From Methylobacterium adhaesivum (GTDB taxonomy: Bacteria; Pseudomonadota; Alphaproteobacteria; Rhizobiales; Beijerinckiaceae), in assembly GCF_022179065.1 (NCBI RefSeq), contig NZ_BPQD01000015.1, positions 1 through 64,000 of the forward strand: DNA of 64,000 nucleotides. Reading direction: 5' to 3'. This document shows positions 58,574 through 64,000 of the stretch, piece by piece. Both the position numbers and the translations under genes were made by a program. Each line of letters begins with the position of its first letter. Positions within the stretch are counted from its first letter, which is position 1. Under the pieces are notes generated by a model. It saw nothing but the letters and a program-made list of their open reading frames with translations. It ran no database searches and was not told where the DNA came from.

Positions 58574-58892
58574 AGGCCGCTTCGTGAGAGCCGTCCGGCG
58601 ACATACGGACGGCTCCGCGATGGCATTTCGAGGCCGTGACATCCTCCCGGAGGATGGGAAACTTCATCCGACACCCGTTCGAATCTGATCGAAATGTGTT
58701 TCCGAGCCCCCAAGGGCCGGATGCACGTCTTCCCGTTAGGGCAGGAAAGTCGCACGGGACTGCCTCCGGGCTCGACTGACAAATTCGTCCAGGCGTTTGC
58801 GAACCCCCCAGCCCCGATTTGCGATGGGGTCCGCAACCTCCTAAGTCTGGCCCGTGGCACCCGCCGTCGCGGGCGCACCCGTTTGGTGTGAG
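58574..58892. other. Intergenic region between lpdA and lipA
   Basis: About 320 bases with no gene. Besides the hairpin at 58588-58615 it has a second perfect palindrome CATCCTCC-C-GGAGGATG (58640-58656). The right part should hold the lipA promoter. Confidence 0.45.
58588..58615 (+). terminator. Hairpin terminator after lpdA
   Basis: Perfect 10-bp stem GAGCCGTCCG / CGGACGGCTC around an eight-base loop, 15 bases after the lpdA stop. It lacks a U tract but is well placed to end the pdh operon. Confidence 0.65.
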
Positions 58893-59867
58893 ATGGCCGT
58901 CGTCCTCGATCTCCTGCGCAACGATCAGCGTCCCCGGCATCCGGAGAAGGCGCATCGTCCGGACAAGCCGATTCAGCGAAAGCCGGACTGGATCCGCGTG
59001 CGGGCTCCGGGCTCCCCCGGTTGGGCCGAGACGAGCCGGATCGTCCATGAGCACGGGCTCGTCACCGTGTGCGAAGAGGCCGGCTGCCCCAATATCGGTG
59101 AGTGCTGGGAGAAGCGCCACGCGACCTTCATGATCATGGGGGACACCTGCACGCGGGCCTGTTCGTTCTGCAACGTGCGCACGGGCCTGCCGAAGGGCCT
59201 GGATGCAGACGAGCCCGAGAAGCTCGCCGATTCCGTCGCGAAGCTGGGCCTGCACCACGTGGTGGTGACGTCCGTCGACCGGGACGATCTCGTGGATGGT
59301 GGCGCCGAGCATTTCGCCCGCACCATCCGGGCGATCCGGCGCATGAGCCCGTCGACCACCATCGAAATCCTGACGCCGGATTTCCTTCGCAAGGAGGGCG
59401 CCCTCGAAATCGTGGTGGCCGCCCGACCGGACGTGTTCAACCACAACCTCGAGACCGTGCCAGGCAACTATCTCACGGTTCGTCCGGGAGCGCGTTACTT
59501 TCACTCCGTGCGCCTGCTGCAGCGGGTGAAGGAGCTCGACCCGACGATCTTCACGAAGTCCGGCATCATGGTGGGGCTAGGCGAGGAGCGGAACGAGGTG
59601 GTTCAGCTCATGGACGACCTGCGTTCGGCCGATGTCGATTTCCTCACCATCGGGCAGTATCTCCAGCCGACGAAGAAGCACCATGAGGTGGTGCGCTTCG
59701 TGCCGCCCGACGAGTTCAAGGGCCTGGAGACCACGGCCTACGCCAAGGGCTTCCTCCTCGTCTCCGCGACGCCCCTAACGCGCTCCTCGCACCACGCGGG
59801 GGAGGATTTCGCCCGGTTGAAGATGGCGCGCCTCGCCCGTCTGGCGCCCGAGGCGGTCAGCGCCTAG
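58893..59867 (+). CDS. lipA: Lipoyl synthase
   Basis: The 324-residue radical SAM enzyme has both iron-sulfur clusters: the auxiliary cluster Cys60, Cys65, Cys71 ([12 protein letters not shown]), and the radical SAM cluster Cys86, Cys90, Cys93 (CTRACSFC). The terminal [10 protein letters not shown] supplies the family's serine ligand. It inserts sulfur into octanoyl groups to make lipoyl cofactor, which modifies the lipoyl domains of PdhB and PdhC upstream. The ATG at 58893 (MAVVLDLL) is preferred over an upstream ATG that adds 13 residues. Confidence 0.97.
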   Translation: MAVVLDLLRNDQRPRHPEKAHRPDKPIQRKPDWIRVRAPGSPGWAETSRIVHEHGLVTVCEEAGCPNIGECWEKRHATFMIMGDTCTRACSFCNVRTGLPKGLDADEPEKLADSVAKLGLHHVVVTSVDRDDLVDGGAEHFARTIRAIRRMSPSTTIEILTPDFLRKEGALEIVVAARPDVFNHNLETVPGNYLTVRPGARYFHSVRLLQRVKELDPTIFTKSGIMVGLGEERNEVVQLMDDLRSADVDFLTIGQYLQPTKKHHEVVRFVPPDEFKGLETTAYAKGFLLVSATPLTRSSHHAGEDFARLKMARLARLAPEAVSA

Positions 59868-59876
59868 ATAGGCCCG

Positions 59877-60344
59877 ATGCCGTCCTTTCGTATCGACCGC
59901 CTCGTGCGGCACAGCCCGCGCGCGATGTACGACCTCGTCGCCGATGTGGAGCGCTACCCCGAATTCCTGCCCCTGTGCGAATCCCTCCGAGTGCTGCGCC
60001 GGCAGGCGGGGGAGGACGGCACGGAGATTCTCGTCGCCGAGATGGGGGTCGGCTACAAGGCGATCCGCGAGCGTTTCACCACCCGCGTCACCCTCGATCC
60101 GACCCATCTGAAGATCGTCGCCGAATACATCGATGGGCCGTTCCGCCACCTCGAGAACCGCTGGCTGTTCAAGGAGGCGGAGGGGGCGGGGTGCAACGTC
60201 GATTTCTTCATCACCTACGAGTTCAAGAGCCGCACCCTGGGGCTCCTCATGGGAACGATGTTCGACCGGGCCTTCCGCAAGTTCACCGACGCCTTCGAGG
60301 CGCGGGCCGACACCGTGTATGGCACTGCCGCAAGAGTGGGATGA
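59877..60344 (+). CDS. RatA/COQ10-type START-domain protein
   Basis: The 155-residue protein is a single SRPBCC lipid-binding domain typical of RatA and COQ10: RLVRHSPRAMYDLVADVERYPEFLPLC at the N terminus, and DFFITYEFKSRTLGLLMGTMFDRAFRKFTDAFEARA at the C terminus. COQ10 homologues bind ubiquinone and support respiration; RatA in E. coli was described as inhibiting 70S ribosome formation. The position nine bases after lipA is conserved in alphaproteobacteria and favours a respiratory role. Confidence 0.92.
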   Translation: MPSFRIDRLVRHSPRAMYDLVADVERYPEFLPLCESLRVLRRQAGEDGTEILVAEMGVGYKAIRERFTTRVTLDPTHLKIVAEYIDGPFRHLENRWLFKEAEGAGCNVDFFITYEFKSRTLGLLMGTMFDRAFRKFTDAFEARADTVYGTAARVG

Positions 60345-60401
60345 GCCGGACGCCCGCTCCACGACGCGTTCGTGCCGCGCAGGTACAGACATCTTCGTCG
60401 C

Positions 60402-61925
60402 TCACGGCGTGGAACGATCCGCTGGATCGAGGGGTGCCCGCATCCCACGCAGGGCACGGACCGCTCGGTGCCAGCCGTCGAGACGCACGGCCCGGTCGGC
60501 CGCCGCCATCCTCGGGCTGAAGCGCCGCTCCAAGCGCCAGGCCTGAGCGAACTCGATCGGCTCCGGATAGAACCCGACGCTCCAACCGGCGAGGTAGGCG
60601 GCCCCTAGGGCCGTGGTCTCCTGCACCAGGGGGCGGTCGACGCACAGGCCGAGGAGGTCGGCGAGGCGCTGCATCGTCCAGTCTGAGGCGGCCATACCAC
60701 CATCGGCCCGCAGCACGGTCTCGGCATCCGCACCCGGCCAGTCGGCCCGCATGGCGGCGAGGAGATCGTGGGTCTGGTAACAGACGCTCTCTAGGGCGGC
60801 ACGGGCGAAATCGGCCGGGCCGGTGTCGCGGGCGAGCCCGAACAGGGCACCGCGGATGTCGGGCTCCCAATGAGGGGCACCGAGGCCGACGAAGGCGGGC
60901 ACGAGGTAGACGCCCGACGCCGGATCGGACCGAGCCGCGAGAGGGCCGCTGTCGGCGGCATCGCGAATGAGACCGAGGCCGTCGCGTAGCCACTGCACGG
61001 CCGCGCCGGCGACGAAGATCGAGCCTTCGAGGGCGTAGGTGCGCTGCCCCCCGAACTGGTAGGCGATGGTCGTAAGGAGCCGGTTGCACGAGGCATGGGC
61101 CTGCGCGCCGGTGTTGAGCAGGGCAAAGCAGCCCGTGCCGTAGGTGGCCTTGACCATGCCGGGCGAGAAACAGGCCTGCCCGATGGTTGCCGCCTGCTGA
61201 TCGCCCGCCACACCCCGGATGGGGATCGCCGCGCCGAAGAGTTCCGGGCGCGTTATGCCGAACTCCCCGGCGCAGTCCCGCACCTCTGGCAGCAGGGCAC
61301 GGGGAATGCCGAAGAGTGCCAGCAGATCGTCGTCCCAGACCCCGCGATGGATATCGAACAGGGCAGTGCGGGCGGCATTCGTCGCATCGGTGGCGTGCAG
61401 CCCCCCGGTGAGGCGCCACAGCAGCCAGGAATCGATCGTCCCGAAGGCAAGTTCGCCGCGTTCGGCCCGCCCGCGCGCCCCCGGTACGGCATCGAGAAGC
61501 CAAGCGATCTTGGTGGCCGAGAAGTACGGATCGAGGATAAGGCCCGTGCGTGCCGTCACGAGTGGCTCGTGCCCCTCGGCCTTCAGACGCAGGCAATGTT
61601 CGGCCGTGCGCCGATCCTGCCAGACGAGGGCGGGATGGATCGGCGCGCCCGTGACCCGATCCCAGATCACGGTGGTCTCGCGCTGATTGGTGATGCCGAG
61701 GGCGGCGATCGATGTCGCCGGGACATCGGTGCGGGCCAGGACGGCACGGACGGTGGTGAGCACGCTCGCCCAGATACCCTCCGGATCGTGCTCGACCCAG
61801 CCAGAGGCCGGATAGGCTTGCGCGATCTCCGCCTGGGCGATGCCCGCCACCGAGAGGTCGGGCCGAAACAGCATCGCGCGCGTCGAGGTCGTGCCCTGAT
61901 CGATGGCGAGAACGAAGGTCGACAT
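60402..61925 (-). CDS. glpK: Glycerol kinase
   Basis: The 507-residue FGGY kinase has [14 protein letters not shown] at the N terminus, [37 protein letters not shown] and [12 protein letters not shown], with the ATP-binding [16 protein letters not shown]. It phosphorylates glycerol to sn-glycerol 3-phosphate. It follows glpD on the same strand with a 20-base gap, so kinase and dehydrogenase are co-expressed. A glycerol facilitator gene is not seen here. Confidence 0.96.
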   Translation of the reverse strand: MSTFVLAIDQGTTSTRAMLFRPDLSVAGIAQAEIAQAYPASGWVEHDPEGIWASVLTTVRAVLARTDVPATSIAALGITNQRETTVIWDRVTGAPIHPALVWQDRRTAEHCLRLKAEGHEPLVTARTGLILDPYFSATKIAWLLDAVPGARGRAERGELAFGTIDSWLLWRLTGGLHATDATNAARTALFDIHRGVWDDDLLALFGIPRALLPEVRDCAGEFGITRPELFGAAIPIRGVAGDQQAATIGQACFSPGMVKATYGTGCFALLNTGAQAHASCNRLLTTIAYQFGGQRTYALEGSIFVAGAAVQWLRDGLGLIRDAADSGPLAARSDPASGVYLVPAFVGLGAPHWEPDIRGALFGLARDTGPADFARAALESVCYQTHDLLAAMRADWPGADAETVLRADGGMAASDWTMQRLADLLGLCVDRPLVQETTALGAAYLAGWSVGFYPEPIEFAQAWRLERRFSPRMAAADRAVRLDGWHRAVRALRGMRAPLDPADRSTP

Positions 61926-61945
61926 CCGAGCCCCTTTCGTTGACG

Positions 61946-63466
61946 TCACGCCGCCTGGACCACGCCGTCGAGATGCTCTTCGAGGGCCGCGACCTCGTTC
62001 GGCCGCAGATGCAGACCGAGCTTCGAGCGACGCCAGAGCACGTCGTCGGCCGTGCGTGCCCATTCGAAGCGGACGAGGTAATCCACTTCCGCCCGCGTCA
62101 GGTCGGCTCCCAGGACGCCGCCGAGGCCGGCGAGACCCGTGGCGTTTCCGAGGATCGCCGGAGCGCGGGTGCCATACGCCCGCGCCAACCGTTCGGCATG
62201 GGCGACCGTGAGCCACGGATAGGCATCGCGTAAGTCCGCCACCAGGGTCGGAAAGCCATCGCGGGGAAAGTCGCCGCCGGGCAGGGGCGCATCCGCCGTC
62301 CAGGCCCGGGGGGAGAGGCCCGGCAGATGGGGGGCGAGGCGCTCCAGGGCATGCTCGGCGAGGCGCCGATAGGTCGTGATCTTGCCGCCGAAGACCGAAA
62401 GCAGGGGCGCTTCACCCTGCGGGGCATCGAGGTCGAGGACATAGTCGCGCGTGGCGGCTTGCGCAGCTCCGGCGCCGTCATCTTGGAGCGGGCGCACGCC
62501 GGAGAAGCTCCAGACGACGTCGTCCGCGCGCACGGGAGCCTGGAACCAGCGGCTCGCGGCGGCGCATAGATAGGCGATCTCGTCGGGGTCGGCCACGACG
62601 CGGGCCGGGTCGCCGGCATAGTCCCGATCGGTCGTGCCGATGAGGGTAAAGCGTCCCTCGTAGGGAATCGCGAAGACGATGCGCCCGTCGCCGTTCTGAA
62701 AGATGTAGGCGCGGTCATGGGTGAACAGGGCCGGCACCACGATGTGGCTGCCCTGGACGAGGCGGATGCCGGCGGCGGGGCGGTGCCCGAGGAGGCGCGG
62801 GACGGTGTCAGCCACCCAGGGACCGGCGGCGTTGACGAGCCCTCGCGCCCGCACCTGTGCGCGCGCTCCGGCCGCCTCGACCTCGATGTCCCAGAGGCCG
62901 CCGCTCCGACGCGCGCGCACGACCTTCGTGCGGGGCCTGATCGCCGTCCCGCGCTCGGCGGCGTCGAGGGCATTCAGGACGACGAGGCGCGCATCGTCCA
63001 CCCAGCAATCGGAATATTCGAACCCCCGCGACAGTCCGACCCGCAGGGGCACGCCGGCCGGATCGTGAACGAGGTCGAGATTGCGGGTCGGTGGAAGGTG
63101 GCGGCGCCCGCCGAGGTGGTCGTAGACGAAGAGGCCGAGACGCAGGAGCCAGGCCGGGCGCTGGCCGGCCGCGTGCGGCAGCACGAAGCGCAGGGGCCGC
63201 ACGATGTGGGGCGCCAGACCCCAGAGGATTTCCCGCTCGATCAGGGCCTCGCGCACGAGGCGCACGGCACCGTGCTCGAGGTAGCGCAGCCCGCCGTGGA
63301 TGAGCTTGGTCGAGGCCGACGAGGTGGCGCCGGCAAGATCGCCCTGCTCGAACAGGACCACCCGCGCGCCGCGCCCGGCGGCATCACGGGCGATGCCACA
63401 GCCGTTGACCCCCCCGCCGATGACGGCGAGGTCATAAGGATCGGGCGGCGCGGCGGCATCCGTCAC
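61946..63466 (-). CDS. glpD: Aerobic glycerol-3-phosphate dehydrogenase
   Basis: With a GTG start at 63466, preceded by GGAGG four bases upstream, the protein has 506 residues. FAD-binding motif [20 protein letters not shown], substrate region [14 protein letters not shown], and [17 protein letters not shown] in the C-terminal domain identify GlpD. It oxidises glycerol 3-phosphate to dihydroxyacetone phosphate at the inner membrane, passing electrons to quinone. An upstream ATG at 63487 lacks a good ribosome-binding site. Confidence 0.96.
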   Translation of the reverse strand: MTDAAAPPDPYDLAVIGGGVNGCGIARDAAGRGARVVLFEQGDLAGATSSASTKLIHGGLRYLEHGAVRLVREALIEREILWGLAPHIVRPLRFVLPHAAGQRPAWLLRLGLFVYDHLGGRRHLPPTRNLDLVHDPAGVPLRVGLSRGFEYSDCWVDDARLVVLNALDAAERGTAIRPRTKVVRARRSGGLWDIEVEAAGARAQVRARGLVNAAGPWVADTVPRLLGHRPAAGIRLVQGSHIVVPALFTHDRAYIFQNGDGRIVFAIPYEGRFTLIGTTDRDYAGDPARVVADPDEIAYLCAAASRWFQAPVRADDVVWSFSGVRPLQDDGAGAAQAATRDYVLDLDAPQGEAPLLSVFGGKITTYRRLAEHALERLAPHLPGLSPRAWTADAPLPGGDFPRDGFPTLVADLRDAYPWLTVAHAERLARAYGTRAPAILGNATGLAGLGGVLGADLTRAEVDYLVRFEWARTADDVLWRRSKLGLHLRPNEVAALEEHLDGVVQAA

Positions 63467-63578
63467 GAGACCTCCGGGCGGGAGCATGAGGCCCGCCGCG
63501 ACGAGGCGCGACAGGGATTGGGCGACCGCTATCCTTCCATACGGGTCCGGTTCCCGTCCACCCGGACGAGGATCGGGC

Positions 63579-63821
63579 TCAGGCCGCCAGGGGCAGGATG
63601 GGTGCTCTCGCGTCGACGGTCGACTCGGCGGCGGTCCGGGGACCGAAGAGCTGCGCGTAGAGCGTCGTCGGGTTGTGGCTCCGGCCGCCTGCATCCACGA
63701 TGCGCACGTCGGACATCCCGGAGGTCAGGAGCGACAAGCCCTGCTCCAGGGCGCTGACGATCGAACCGTGTTGATAGGAGAGCGCGCGCAGGGAAACCCG
63801 TGCGTGGACGGTGAAGCTCAC
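63579..63821 (-). CDS. Small uncharacterised protein upstream of glpD
   Basis: The 80-residue frame (GTG start at 63821, AGGA nine bases upstream) encodes SFTVHARVSLRALSYQHGS, IVSALEQGLSLLTSGMSDVR and IVDAGGRSHNPTTLYAQLFG. It has balanced composition and the codon bias of real genes here, but no family I recognise. It is 112 bases upstream of glpD on the same strand. The pattern of a strand, a helix and a final Tyr-rich segment might be a small regulatory domain, but no function can be stated. Confidence 0.6.
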   Translation of the reverse strand: MSFTVHARVSLRALSYQHGSIVSALEQGLSLLTSGMSDVRIVDAGGRSHNPTTLYAQLFGPRTAAESTVDARAPILPLAA

Positions 63822-64000
63822 GGTTCAAATCCTGTCATGGCGGCCGAGCCGACGCGACGTCGGACCGGAGAATGGAAGGCGATGGGAATGGGGACGTCCG
63901 GTGGCGGCCTGACCGATCTCGTGGATCGACCGGCGCCTCGACCGAGCCTGTGCCGGGCAATAATGTCCGAGTGTTGACGAAGTCTTCGGCAAATCGCCGT

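Noticed and set aside
63815-63840. GGTTCAAATCC, resembling a tRNA T loop
   Set aside because: The flanking bases do not pair and no other tRNA parts are present; it lies just upstream of a small gene start.

Overview
The window is about 64 kb of GC-rich chromosomal DNA from an alphaproteobacterium. It is most likely from Rhizobiales and looks like Methylobacteriaceae (Methylobacterium or Methylorubrum). The evidence is an alphaproteobacterial run of ftsB, pdhA, pdhB (with its own N-terminal lipoyl domain), pdhC, lpdA, lipA and ratA, a Rhizobiales-type porin whose mature protein starts AADLPVKK, an Entner-Doudoroff edd/eda pair, and very strong third-position GC bias. I see no phage genes, transposase, CRISPR array, rRNA or tRNA genes. 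Most of the window is ordinary chromosome.

Layout. 1-84 is the 5' end of an exported protein. 0.4-4.6 kb holds pgeF, a coiled-coil protein, a Rieske oxygenase and a metallo-beta-lactamase-fold hydrolase, plus a possible 23-residue peptide gene behind a near-perfect Shine-Dalgarno sequence. 4.6-9.5 kb holds hslV and hslU, unusually separated by a chemotaxis receptor and a membrane protein. 9.9-19.4 kb holds a PAS-GGDEF-EAL protein, eda and edd with a large palindrome between them, a SulP transporter, a membrane GGDEF cyclase and an ABC exporter. 19.6-24.5 kb holds trmL, a PspA-like protein with a YiaA-like partner, hemF, a RecD-like helicase and an HD-GYP response regulator. 24.5-30.9 kb holds a structured non-coding stretch, a porin, a glutamate/aspartate-type binding protein, an isolated ureD, sseA and two small unknown genes.

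30.9-45.7 kb is the most unusual part. On the minus strand lies a tightly packed acyl carrier protein, an AMP-forming ligase and a carrier-associated-type PLP decarboxylase. Beyond the divergent mntR follow a polysaccharide flippase and a BioF2/FemAB-type acyltransferase. Together these look like machinery that loads an amino acid on a carrier, decarboxylates it, and attaches the product to an exported glycan or lipid. Immediately upstream on the same strand is a translationally coupled three-gene operon: a transglutaminase-DUF2126 protein, a circularly permuted ATP-grasp/alpha-E fusion and a second transglutaminase. A zinc metallopeptidase is transcribed divergently from it. This matches a widespread but biochemically uncharacterised peptide-ligase/peptidase module.

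45.7-51.7 kb holds an ABC-F ATPase, a hotdog thioesterase, several small proteins (one with a Tyr/Arg-rich tandem repeat), an RhlE-type RNA helicase and a LysR regulator. 51.7-60.3 kb is the pyruvate dehydrogenase and lipoate region, with a DUF5076 gene and a Uma2-family gene inserted between pdhB and pdhC. 60.4-63.8 kb holds glpK and glpD (glycerol use) and one small unknown gene. Three cyclic-di-GMP proteins and one chemoreceptor fall within the first 25 kb, so second-messenger control is prominent in this segment.
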